A stretch of DNA of 64,000 nt from Winogradskyella haliclonae (GTDB lineage Bacteria; Bacteroidota; Bacteroidia; Flavobacteriales; Flavobacteriaceae). Shown here piece by piece: positions 45,942 to 53,710 of the stretch. The position numbers and the translations under genes are program-made. The notes beneath the pieces were generated by a model. It was not told the origin of the DNA and did not search any database. It was given only the letters and a program-made list of their open reading frames with translations. Each line of letters opens with the position of its first letter. The first letter of the stretch is position 1. The stretch spans positions 496,001 to 560,000 of the forward strand of contig NZ_BMDQ01000001.1 in NCBI RefSeq assembly GCF_014635865.1. Reading direction: 5' to 3'.

Positions 45942-46634
45942 TTATAGTAAATTTAAGCGCCTCATGAGTTCCGAGCGATTGGAACGACTTACTGGAACAA
46001 TATCTTGTTTTATAAGCACGCTATTATCTTCAATATCAATAATTTTTTTTGTGTTTATAACATATGAGCGATGCACTTTTAAAAATAGACTGTCTGGTAA
46101 TTTATCTTCAATCTTTTTTAATGTAGCATGTACAATAAGGTTTTTATCTTCAGTAACTATTTTAATATAATCTCCTTTTGCTTGTATAAAATATATATCA
46201 GGAATATTAATCTTAACTAATCTACGGTCTATATTTACATATAAATCATTACTCGACGAGGTCTCTACAGTAGTAGTGTTTAAGGTCTTGTTTTTCGCTT
46301 TTTTAATGGCCTTATCAAAACGCTCTTGTGTAATTGGCTTAACTAAATAATCGATAATACAATCATATTCAAAAGCATCAAGGGCAAAATTTTTATCACT
46401 AGTCGTAATAATTATTTTTGGTGGATCTTTTAATGTTTGAATAAAGTCAAACCCCGTAAAAGCTGGCATGTGTATATCTAAAAAGATAAGTTCAATTTCT
46501 TCTTGATTAAGATATTTAATAGCTTCAATTGCACTTGGGAAAGCCTCAATAATTTCGACATCATTATTCTGTGAGCCTAAATGCTCTATTATACTACGTG
46601 CTGTGGCTTCATCATCTATAATTATACTTTTCAT
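45942..46634 (-). CDS. LytTR-family response regulator
   Basis: It has 230 residues. The receiver domain has the acidic pair near DDEA (7-10) and phospho-acceptor Asp53 in FLDIHMP. The C-terminal LytTR DNA-binding domain (about residues 128-230) shows DIYFIQAKGDYIKIV and FLKVHRSYVIN, the family signatures. LytTR regulators bind paired direct half-sites upstream of promoters, which fits the operators at 43175, 45835 and 49561. It is the last gene of the sensory operon, overlapping the Hpt gene by four bases. Confidence 0.95.
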   Translation of the reverse strand: MKSIIIDDEATARSIIEHLGSQNNDVEIIEAFPSAIEAIKYLNQEEIELIFLDIHMPAFTGFDFIQTLKDPPKIIITTSDKNFALDAFEYDCIIDYLVKPITQERFDKAIKKAKNKTLNTTTVETSSSNDLYVNIDRRLVKINIPDIYFIQAKGDYIKIVTEDKNLIVHATLKKIEDKLPDSLFLKVHRSYVINTKKIIDIEDNSVLIKQDIVPVSRSNRSELMRRLNLL

Positions 46635-46951
46635 AAGCTGTCAAGATAGTTTTCAATATGCATTAATATTTGATAGAATGGGGGATATAAACTGTCATTA
46701 TTATTTTTAAGTTGATTTTCAAAATCACGTGCGACTTCATAACTTTTTTCAAGACCCAAAATATTAATTTTGTGTTTTAGTTTATGAACCATTTCTGCAC
46801 ATTGCCGAAAATCTTGTTGTTTGTAAAATACTATAAATTGTTCTTTTTCCAGAGGAAATTCTGTTTTAATTATAGTTAACAACTTAGCCACATAATCTTT
46901 ATCATCACCAGCTATTTCTTTAATATAATTAAGTGTAGGGCTCTCTTGCAT
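46631..46951 (-). CDS. Stand-alone histidine phosphotransfer (Hpt) protein
   Basis: It has 106 residues and is nearly all helical. The phospho-accepting His56 is in MVHKLKHKINILGL, which fits the Hpt pattern HxLKxxxxxxG. It passes phosphate between response regulators in multi-step relays. Its start lies 3 bases after the kinase stop, and it overlaps the LytTR regulator gene by four bases. Confidence 0.9.
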   Translation of the reverse strand: MQESPTLNYIKEIAGDDKDYVAKLLTIIKTEFPLEKEQFIVFYKQQDFRQCAEMVHKLKHKINILGLEKSYEVARDFENQLKNNNDSLYPPFYQILMHIENYLDSL

Positions 46952-46954
46952 TTA

Positions 46955-48526
46955 TTATTTCTTTAAAGTGAAATGAAAGGTAGTGCCTTTTCCGACTTTT
47001 GAAGTTACCCAAATGTCGCCATCATAGAATTCTACGATTTTCTTTACTATAGACAAGCCAATACCAGTGCTAGTATCTTTATCTCCTAAGGATTCAAAAA
47101 TCTCAAAAATCTTTTTTGTATATACCTCAGCTATGCCTTTACCATTATCTGAAATAGAAAACTTCCAATGTGTTTTATTATCTTCAAAATCTACATAGAC
47201 TAAACCTTTCTCTTTGTCTATGGCATTAATAGCATTATTTAATAAATTTTGAAATAGCTGTTGTAGACGAGATGTATCTCCCTTAATATTTGGTAATGGA
47301 TTTTTTATGTTAACTAATACATTTTTAGGTATATGAAGGATATCAATGACACTTGTCACTAATTCTTGTAAATTAACATTTTCATTGCCCTTGTCTGTTT
47401 TATCGATACTAGAATACTTTAATATACCATCAATTAAGCTATCCATTTTATCTACCTTATTGAGTAGCATTCTAAAGGTGTCTTTTGCTTTTTCATCAAA
47501 AGCACTTGCATAATCCTCTTGTATCCAGTTTATCAATGTATCCATCCCTCTCAGAGGTGATTTTAAATCATGAGAAACAATATGTGCAAAGTCATTTAGA
47601 TCTCTGTTTTTTCGCTCTAAATCAAGTATAAGTTGTTTACGTTCTTTTTCTAATTTTAAGTCTTCAGAAATATCCTCTACTAGTGCTACTTGATATTTTA
47701 TAGCCCCTTTTTTATCTCTAACAGCGGCAACATTAGTTCTAGCCCAGATCGTAGTCTTATCATTTTTTACGTATCTTTTGTTAACAGAAAAGTTATCTAT
47801 CTCCCCTTTGTTTAATGCCTCCATTAAACCTCTTGAAACAGAATAATCTTCAGCTAATGAGATATCTTGAACTTCTTTTTCTTGTAATTCTTTTTTACTG
47901 TAAGAAAGCATCTCTTCAAAGGCCTTATTGGTTTGGATAATCTTACCATATTGTGTTAATACAATTCCTAAACTTGAGTTATTTACTATGGCTGTAAGCT
48001 GCTTTTGTTGCTCCTCTAATTTTAATGCATTTGCTAGTTGTTGCGTAATATCTCTAACAATACCTTGAGCACCTATGGGTTTTCCTTCTTCATTTTTAAT
48101 AATACTAGCATTAATATGAACACTACGCACCCCATTATTTTTGGTATTCACTCTAGCTTGATAGTCCGAGAATGCTCCATTTTTTACTAATTGAGAAAAC
48201 GATTGCATTGCATAAGCCATATCCTCTTTATAAATAAGTTTTACAACATTTATTTTTTCATTTTCTGGGTTATAACCAAAAAGTGTGGTAGCGGTATCAT
48301 TCATTTTTAGGACATTCCCTTTAATATCCATTAAAACATAGGCATCAACGAGATTATCAAAAACACCTTTTAACTCTGATGTAGTTTCATTAAGGTCATG
48401 TTTTAATTTTCTTGAGAGCGTATATAACTCTCTTGATTTTTCTTCGAGAATTTTTTCGGCTTGTTTTCGTGCTTCTCGTTCTCTAACAAGTGCTTTTTTG
48501 AGTATGTCTATCTCGTTTTTACTCAT
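46955..48526 (-). CDS. Cytoplasmic PAS-PAS sensor histidine kinase
   Basis: It has 523 residues and no membrane segment. An N-terminal coiled coil (1-50) is followed by two PAS domains (about 52-165 and 175-290), then the dimerisation/phospho-acceptor domain with His319 in FAHIVSHDLKSP, and an ATPase domain with NLLNNAINAI, ISDNGKGI and GIGLSIVKKIV. It overlaps the H-NOX gene by four bases, so it is probably the H-NOX-associated kinase whose activity depends on heme ligation. Confidence 0.95.
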   Translation of the reverse strand: MSKNEIDILKKALVREREARKQAEKILEEKSRELYTLSRKLKHDLNETTSELKGVFDNLVDAYVLMDIKGNVLKMNDTATTLFGYNPENEKINVVKLIYKEDMAYAMQSFSQLVKNGAFSDYQARVNTKNNGVRSVHINASIIKNEEGKPIGAQGIVRDITQQLANALKLEEQQKQLTAIVNNSSLGIVLTQYGKIIQTNKAFEEMLSYSKKELQEKEVQDISLAEDYSVSRGLMEALNKGEIDNFSVNKRYVKNDKTTIWARTNVAAVRDKKGAIKYQVALVEDISEDLKLEKERKQLILDLERKNRDLNDFAHIVSHDLKSPLRGMDTLINWIQEDYASAFDEKAKDTFRMLLNKVDKMDSLIDGILKYSSIDKTDKGNENVNLQELVTSVIDILHIPKNVLVNIKNPLPNIKGDTSRLQQLFQNLLNNAINAIDKEKGLVYVDFEDNKTHWKFSISDNGKGIAEVYTKKIFEIFESLGDKDTSTGIGLSIVKKIVEFYDGDIWVTSKVGKGTTFHFTLKK

Positions 48527-49065
48527 TCATTCTTTGTAATACTAAATTTTACTTCAGTACCATCATCTTTTATTTTCTCTACTAATATAGTTGCTTTACT
48601 GTCAAAAGACTCAAAAGTTTTGTGCATCAAGCCTAATCCAAAACTATACATTGCTCTACTAGAGCGGTAAATCATAATAAGTTTGTTGTTCGTTTTTTCT
48701 AATGTCTCAAAAGAAGGTAATTCTGCATCAGAATATATTTTACGAACTTCAATATGAATGTGATTTTCTATTGAAGATAGCATTTCAATGGGATCCTTAT
48801 AACTTTCAATTAATTGTGGGTAACTTTCAACTAATACACCAAAAAAATGCTCGGCATATACCTTTAGTAAATCATCTATACTAATACTGGTCTTCGCACT
48901 TAATGCTTTAAGCAAGCCTAACATTTCAGAAAAAGGGTAAGTCCCAACTGCCGTGTAACTCCCACCAGTAGAGAGCTCTGTTTGATCTATAATTTCTTGG
49001 ACTGTTGCTAATCCAAATTTATCTTCTACTAAATCTAAAAACTCTGTAAATACTATTCCTTTCAT
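48523..49065 (-). CDS. H-NOX heme nitric oxide/oxygen-binding protein
   Basis: It has 180 residues. The start MKGIVFTEFLDLVEDKFG is typical of H-NOX. The heme-ligating His is most likely His104 in NHIHIEVRKIY, followed by AELPSF, and the propionate-binding YxSxR motif is Tyr133-Ser135-Arg137. These positions are each offset by two from the Thermoanaerobacter H-NOX (His102, Tyr131-Ser133-Arg135). The distal residue matching its oxygen-binding Tyr140 is Phe142, so this protein is expected to bind NO and not hold O2. It is coupled to the kinase gene by a four-base overlap. Confidence 0.93.
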   Translation of the reverse strand: MKGIVFTEFLDLVEDKFGLATVQEIIDQTELSTGGSYTAVGTYPFSEMLGLLKALSAKTSISIDDLLKVYAEHFFGVLVESYPQLIESYKDPIEMLSSIENHIHIEVRKIYSDAELPSFETLEKTNNKLIMIYRSSRAMYSFGLGLMHKTFESFDSKATILVEKIKDDGTEVKFSITKNE

Positions 49066-49066
49066 T

Positions 49067-49471
49067 CTATACTAATTGATTAATTGACCAATACTCTATA
49101 ATTGTTTTTAATTGAGACGTGTATGCCTCATACTTTAGTGGCTTCATAACATAGCCTGCAATGCCTATACGATAGGCTTCTTTAATATCTTCTTTATTAT
49201 TTGATGTTGTAAGAACTACTACAGGAATATGATGAAAACCATCATCAGATTTAAGAATTTTTAAAAACTCCAATCCATTCATCTTAGGCATATTTAAGTC
49301 AAGAAGTATCAGGTCAGGAAAGTTTTTAGTTGTTTTTAGGTATTGCAATGCTGCTTCTCCATTGGTTTCATTATGCTGCTTGTGGTTTTTTGAAATGGTA
49401 CTAAGAATTCGTTCAAATTTTAATATTTCAATTTGATCGTCTTCAATTAACAATATATTAAGATTATTCAT
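49067..49471 (-). CDS. Single-domain response regulator (CheY-like)
   Basis: It has 134 residues and consists of a receiver only. The acidic pocket is Glu10-Asp11-Asp12 in LLIEDDQ, and the phospho-acceptor is Asp58 in LILLDLNMP. The Lys of the active site is in GYVMKPLKYE. No output domain is present, so it acts by protein contact or as a relay step. It is the first gene of the sensory operon, one base before the H-NOX gene, and lies below operator copy C. Confidence 0.94.
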   Translation of the reverse strand: MNNLNILLIEDDQIEILKFERILSTISKNHKQHNETNGEAALQYLKTTKNFPDLILLDLNMPKMNGLEFLKILKSDDGFHHIPVVVLTTSNNKEDIKEAYRIGIAGYVMKPLKYEAYTSQLKTIIEYWSINQLV

Positions 49472-49560
49472 ACGCTAGTCTCAACAAGTTACTATAAAAA
49501 CTTCAAGATGGTGTTTTTTAAATAAAATTTCTGTTGACTGTCGACGAAAGTATCTTTAAG

Positions 49561-49601
49561 TGTAGATGAATGGTATTTTACTATAGGTGAGTTGAAAAAA
49601 C
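49561..49601 (-). promoter_or_regulatory. Shared operator, copy C (upstream of the sensory operon)
   Basis: On the minus strand the core reads CTCACC, ten bases, TACCATTCATCTACA: 14 of 15 positions of the second block match copy A, with the same ten-base spacing. The distal CTAAAAACC block is not kept. At 49 bases downstream the -7 position reads CCATCTTG, a weak match. The distance to the ATG is 90 bases. Confidence 0.6.
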
Positions 49602-49616
49602 AGGTTTTGTTAATAG

Positions 49617-49690
49617 TGGAGAAGAGCGGACTCGAACCGCCGACCTCTTGACTGCCAGTCAAGCGCTCTAGCCAACTGAGCTACATCCCC
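49617..49690 (-). tRNA. tRNA-Ala (anticodon GGC)
   Basis: This is a 74-nt cloverleaf on the minus strand: acceptor GGGGATG with CTTCTCC, D arm GCTC/GAGC, anticodon stem CTTGA/TCAAG with loop CTGGCAG, T arm GGCGG-TTCGAGT-CCGCT, discriminator A. The third acceptor pair is G-T, the G3:U70 identity element of alanine tRNA. The terminal CCA is not encoded. One acceptor mismatch (T6-T67) is seen. Confidence 0.93.
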
Positions 49691-49695
49691 AAAAA

Positions 49696-50493
49696 TTACT
49701 TTAAACCACTTAAAACCAGTACAGGAATTGTAGTACTATGGAAGTCTTTTTTTAGGATAGTATTGTCTTCCCATAATTTTTTAAAAAAACCTCTTTTACG
49801 TCTTACAACACATAGTAAGTCTGGATTATGGTCTTGATAATGCTCTAACACCGCTTGAAATGTTGTTGGCGCATCAGTTTTAGTCGTGTTTGTTATAATA
49901 GCCGACAATTCTTTGCTAACCTCTAAATCGTCTTTATCATAATTAGGTGTTTTTACCAATAGCAAATTAACAATCGCCTTATACTGATTCTTAATGGCTA
50001 TTAAAGGTTTTAAAGCCCCTTCTTTTTTAACAGCTGCTGATTTGGTAGCCATTAACATTTTTACAATAGGCTTGTATTCATAACATTCAGGGATTATCAA
50101 TGCAGGAATTTCTGTCTGTTTAACAATTTTACCTGATGTTTTTCCTAAATACACTTCTTCTTTAATAGAGTTTGTTCGGGGTTCTAAAACGATTAGGTCA
50201 ATTTTTAAGGCTTTACAAACTGATTCTATAGTATCAACCAACTTACCTTTAAAAACGCGAGTAATAACCTCAACGCCCTTTTTGTCTATTGATGCCACAT
50301 GTTCATCTAAGAAAGCTTGGCTCTCACGTTCTAATATATGATCTATCTTAATCATAGTGCCAGCTTTGGTATAAACATTATATATTTGAACAACATATAC
50401 CTTGGCTCCAAAAGCTTTTGCAAAATCAACAGCATATTGTAAATGACATTTTGCGTTTTTTGAAGACCCAACAGGAACTAGAATATTTTTCAT
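49696..50493 (-). CDS. Universal stress protein (two tandem UspA domains)
   Basis: It has 265 residues from the ATG at 50493. A TTG seven codons earlier lies inside the probable -7 box, so the shorter start is right. Domain 1 (KNILVPVGSSKNAKC onwards, about 1-140) is followed by a weaker second domain ending PVLVLSGL. The DLIVLEP and SGKIVKQTEIPALII segments are family landmarks. Members bind nucleotides and help cells survive stress; the target is unknown. Confidence 0.88.
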   Translation of the reverse strand: MKNILVPVGSSKNAKCHLQYAVDFAKAFGAKVYVVQIYNVYTKAGTMIKIDHILERESQAFLDEHVASIDKKGVEVITRVFKGKLVDTIESVCKALKIDLIVLEPRTNSIKEEVYLGKTSGKIVKQTEIPALIIPECYEYKPIVKMLMATKSAAVKKEGALKPLIAIKNQYKAIVNLLLVKTPNYDKDDLEVSKELSAIITNTTKTDAPTTFQAVLEHYQDHNPDLLCVVRRKRGFFKKLWEDNTILKKDFHSTTIPVLVLSGLK

Positions 50494-50511
50494 TACTATA
50501 GAATTTAACCA

Positions 50512-50519
50512 CAAAAGTA
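50512..50519 (-). promoter_or_regulatory. -7 box (TACTTTTG) for the universal stress protein gene
   Basis: This is an exact TAnnTTTG match on the minus strand, 18 bases before the ATG at 50493. It decides the start, since the earlier TTG overlaps it. Confidence 0.55.
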
Positions 50520-50529
50520 AACATTATTA

Positions 50530-51030
50530 ATGATTCGGAAAGGAACTTTAATGGATATAGAAGCCATCATGGATATGACTAAAGCATGTGCTAAACATAT
50601 GATTGCCAATGGAATTTACCAATGGAATGAACATTATCCTAATAAGGGCGCTTTTATAAATGATGTGAAACGAGAAGAGCTTTATGTTTTAGAAATAGAT
50701 GAAAAAATTGCAGGAACCTTAGTTGTTTCAACGTATATGGACGAAGAATATATCCCCATAAAGTGGTTAACTGAAAATGAAAATAATATATACATTCACA
50801 GGTTAGGTGTTCATCCTAAGTATCAAGGCAAAGGTTATGCGCAAAGCCTTATGGATTATGCGGAGCGTTACGCTATAGATAATAACTATACCTCTATAAG
50901 ATTAGACACTTTTTCTCAGAACAAGAGAAACCAAAAGTTTTACGAACTTCGCGATTATAAACGCTTGGGTAATATTTATTTTCCTAAGCAAAGTGAATAT
51001 CCATTTTACTGTTACGAAAAGGTCTTGTGA
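50530..51030 (+). CDS. GNAT family N-acetyltransferase
   Basis: It has 166 residues. The acetyl-CoA loop is YQGKGYAQSLMDYAE (about residues 98-112) after IYIHRLGVHPK, and KRNQKFYELRDYKRLG is the C-terminal motif. The substrate is unknown. Its stop overlaps the GTG start of the MATE gene, so the pair is co-translated. It diverges from the universal stress protein gene. Confidence 0.9.
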   Translation: MIRKGTLMDIEAIMDMTKACAKHMIANGIYQWNEHYPNKGAFINDVKREELYVLEIDEKIAGTLVVSTYMDEEYIPIKWLTENENNIYIHRLGVHPKYQGKGYAQSLMDYAERYAIDNNYTSIRLDTFSQNKRNQKFYELRDYKRLGNIYFPKQSEYPFYCYEKVL

Positions 51031-52361
51031 GTCAAACTATCTCTTTAAAGCATATTAATAAACTAGCCATTCCAGCATTAATCTCTGGCGTCTCAGAACC
51101 TATACTTTCATTAACTGATGCTGCGATTATTGGCAATATGTCTTTGAATGCTACTGAATCTTTAGCTGCTGTTGGTATTGTTTCTACATTTTTATCGATG
51201 CTTATTTGGGTTTTAGGCCAAACGAGAAGTGCCATTTCTTCAATAGTGTCTCAATATTTAGGTGCTGGAAATGTGCAGGCCGTTAAAAATTTGCCTGCTC
51301 AAGCGATATTTATCATTACATCCTTGAGCTTAATTATTATTGCTTGTACTTATCCTTTCGCGTCACAAATTTTCAAGCTTTATAATGCTTCAGATGCTAT
51401 TCTTGACTTTAGTGTAGATTATTATCAAATACGTGTTTGGGGCTTTCCGTTCACATTATTTACAATTGCTGTTTTTGGCACTTTTAGAGGACTTCAAAAC
51501 ACATATTATCCAATGCTTATTGCAATTTCTGGAGCATTAGCAAACATTATATTCGATTTTGTTTTAGTCTATGGCGTAACAGATATTATTCCTGCAATGC
51601 ATATTAAAGGTGCCGCTTATGCAAGTGTTATTGCACAAATGCTTATGGCGGGTTTGTCTGCATTCTACATTTTAAAAAAAACAGACATTCCACTGTTGGT
51701 TCGTTTTCCTTTTAATCCAGAAATAAAACGATTTGCATTAATGATTCTTAATCTATTCATAAGAACCATTGCCTTAAACGTTGCTTTATACTATGGGACT
51801 AGTTTTGCTACATCTTATGGCCCTACTTATATTGCAGCATATACTATTGCTATAAATCTTTGGTTTTTGGGTGCCTTTTTAATTGATGGTTATGCTAGTG
51901 CGGGTAATATTTTATCTGGAAAATTATTAGGCGCAAAAGACTACAAAAATCTTATAGATTTAAGTGATAAGTTAATAAAGCATGGTATTGTGGTCGGCTT
52001 AATTATGGCACTTATTGGAGCTGTACTCTATTATCCTGTCGGTCGCATTTTTTCCAGTGATTCTGAAGTATTAACTGCTTTTTATAATGTGTTTTGGATT
52101 GTGCTTCTAATGCAACCCTTATGCGCTTTGGCATTTATATTTGATGGTGTGTTTAAGGGTCTAGGAAAGATGAAATACTTAAGAAATTTACTGCTCTTTT
52201 CAACAGTATTAGTTTTTATTCCTGTTATATATTATACAGACCATATTGGGCTTAAACTTTATGGTGTTTTTATAGCCTTTACCTTATGGGTAATTGCTAG
52301 AGGTATACCATTAATCATAAAATTCAGGAAAACATTTAGACCGCTTGCTCAAAACCCTTAA
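51027..52361 (+). CDS. MATE family efflux transporter
   Basis: It has 444 residues with about 12 hydrophobic segments. The N-terminal LAIPALISGVSEPILSLTDAAIIG and the LGAGN region are typical of the MATE (DinF-like) family of cation-driven drug and metabolite exporters in the inner membrane. The probable start is GTG at 51027, overlapping the preceding stop (GTGA). Confidence 0.92.
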   Translation: MSQTISLKHINKLAIPALISGVSEPILSLTDAAIIGNMSLNATESLAAVGIVSTFLSMLIWVLGQTRSAISSIVSQYLGAGNVQAVKNLPAQAIFIITSLSLIIIACTYPFASQIFKLYNASDAILDFSVDYYQIRVWGFPFTLFTIAVFGTFRGLQNTYYPMLIAISGALANIIFDFVLVYGVTDIIPAMHIKGAAYASVIAQMLMAGLSAFYILKKTDIPLLVRFPFNPEIKRFALMILNLFIRTIALNVALYYGTSFATSYGPTYIAAYTIAINLWFLGAFLIDGYASAGNILSGKLLGAKDYKNLIDLSDKLIKHGIVVGLIMALIGAVLYYPVGRIFSSDSEVLTAFYNVFWIVLLMQPLCALAFIFDGVFKGLGKMKYLRNLLLFSTVLVFIPVIYYTDHIGLKLYGVFIAFTLWVIARGIPLIIKFRKTFRPLAQNP

Positions 52362-52393
52362 ATTTGGCGATATATCGACATTAAATTATAAAT

Positions 52394-52495
52394 ATGGATA
52401 TCTTAAGTTTTTTTAGTGGAAATGGTTTGTTCCTTTTATTAGGACTAGTGCTTGTTATCGTATATTTTGTAAACAAAAGAAAAGGTCGTAGATAA
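52394..52495 (+). CDS. 33-residue single-pass membrane protein
   Basis: It starts at ATG 52394, encodes MDILSFFSGNGLFLLLGLVL and then VIVYFVNKRKGRR, and stops at 52493-52495. A hydrophobic stretch of about 18 residues is followed by a strongly basic tail, so the tail should stay in the cytoplasm. The stop overlaps the queD start (TAATG), which supports real translation. The function is unknown. It is similar in layout to small membrane proteins that modify larger complexes. Confidence 0.6.
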   Translation: MDILSFFSGNGLFLLLGLVLVIVYFVNKRKGRR

Positions 52496-52947
52496 TGAGT
52501 AATATTAGAATCACCAAACAATTTTCTTTTGAAACTGGTCATGCGCTTTACGGTTATGACGGCAAATGTAAAAATGTACATGGGCATAGTTACAGATTAG
52601 ACGTTACAGTTATCGGTGTTCCTATTTCAGATACATCAAATGTAAAATTTGGAATGGTTATCGATTTTGGTGACCTCAAAAAAATAGTAAAAGCTGAGAT
52701 TGTTGATGTTTTTGACCATGCGACTGTGTTCAACAAAAACACACCTCATGTTGAGTTGGCTAAAGAACTCAAAGACAGAGGGCACAATGTCCTTTTAGTC
52801 GACTATCAACCCACTAGTGAAATGATGGTGATTGACTTTGCTGAAAAGATAAAAAGACATCTGCCTTCAAATATAAAGTTACACTCCTTAAAACTTCAAG
52901 AAACAGCCACGAGTTACGCGCAATGGTATGCTTCAGACAATGAGTAA
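52495..52947 (+). CDS. queD: 6-carboxytetrahydropterin synthase
   Basis: It has 150 residues of the PTPS/QueD family, which makes the pterin precursor of queuosine. Zinc-binding His residues are in FETGHALYG and NVHGHSYRLDV, and the catalytic Cys may be replaced or be in GKCKNVHG (about residue 24). The C-terminal LKLQETATSYAQW holds the conserved Glu for pterin. It overlaps the small membrane gene by one base and lpxH by eight bases. Confidence 0.9.
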   Translation: MSNIRITKQFSFETGHALYGYDGKCKNVHGHSYRLDVTVIGVPISDTSNVKFGMVIDFGDLKKIVKAEIVDVFDHATVFNKNTPHVELAKELKDRGHNVLLVDYQPTSEMMVIDFAEKIKRHLPSNIKLHSLKLQETATSYAQWYASDNE

Positions 52948-53710
52948 CAATCATCACATAGAGATTCCTAATGGAAAAAAAATCTACTTTGCTTCAGACA
53001 ATCATTTAGGTGCGCCAACAATTGAAGCTTCTCGTCCTCGTGAGAAAAAATTTGTGGCTTGGTTAGATGAAGTTAAGGAAGATGCTGCTGCAATTTTTCT
53101 TTTAGGTGATTTATTCGATTTTTGGTTTGAATACAAAACTGTAGTTCCTAAAGGATTTACAAGAACTTTGGGGAAACTTGCTGAAATTGCAGATTCTGGC
53201 ATTCCTATTTATTATTTTGTGGGTAACCATGATTTATGGATGAATGGTTATTTTGAAGAAGAACTCGGTATCCCAGTTTATCATAAACCTCAAGAATTTA
53301 AACTAAGTGATAAAGCCTTTTTTATTGGTCATGGTGATGGTCTTGGCCCCGGTGATAAAGGCTATAAGCGTATGAAAAAGGTCTTTTTAAGTCCATTTTT
53401 TAAATGGTTGTTTCGTTGGGGACATCCAGATATTGGCATGCGCATTGCACAGTATTTCTCAGTAAAAAACAAACTCATTTCAGGAGATGATGATGCTAAA
53501 TTTTTAGGAGAAGATAAGGAGTGGTTAGCTGTTTACAGCAAAAAGAAATTGGAAGAAAAACATCGTGATTATTTTATCTTCGGTCACCGGCATTTACCTC
53601 TTGAAATTTCGTTAAATGATACATCAAAATATATAAATCTAGGCGATTGGATACACTATTTTACCTATGGTGAATTTGATGGAAAAGACTTCAAACTAAA
53701 GGAATATTAG
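52940..53710 (+). CDS. lpxH: UDP-2,3-diacylglucosamine diphosphatase (LpxH-like)
   Basis: It has 256 residues from ATG 52940; an ATG at 52928 would lengthen the overlap with queD. The calcineurin-type metallophosphatase motifs are SDNHLGAP, LGDLFDFWFE, VGNHDLW, GHGDGLGPGDKG and FGHRHLP. It cleaves UDP-2,3-diacylglucosamine in lipid A synthesis. The 3' end overlaps the convergent MFS gene by four bases. Confidence 0.92.
   Translation: MSNNHHIEIPNGKKIYFASDNHLGAPTIEASRPREKKFVAWLDEVKEDAAAIFLLGDLFDFWFEYKTVVPKGFTRTLGKLAEIADSGIPIYYFVGNHDLWMNGYFEEELGIPVYHKPQEFKLSDKAFFIGHGDGLGPGDKGYKRMKKVFLSPFFKWLFRWGHPDIGMRIAQYFSVKNKLISGDDDAKFLGEDKEWLAVYSKKKLEEKHRDYFIFGHRHLPLEISLNDTSKYINLGDWIHYFTYGEFDGKDFKLKEY

Noticed and set aside
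49617-49690. tRNA read as tRNA-Gly (GCC) from the plus strand
   Set aside because: The cloverleaf folds on the minus strand with anticodon GGC, and the G3:U70 pair marks alanine.
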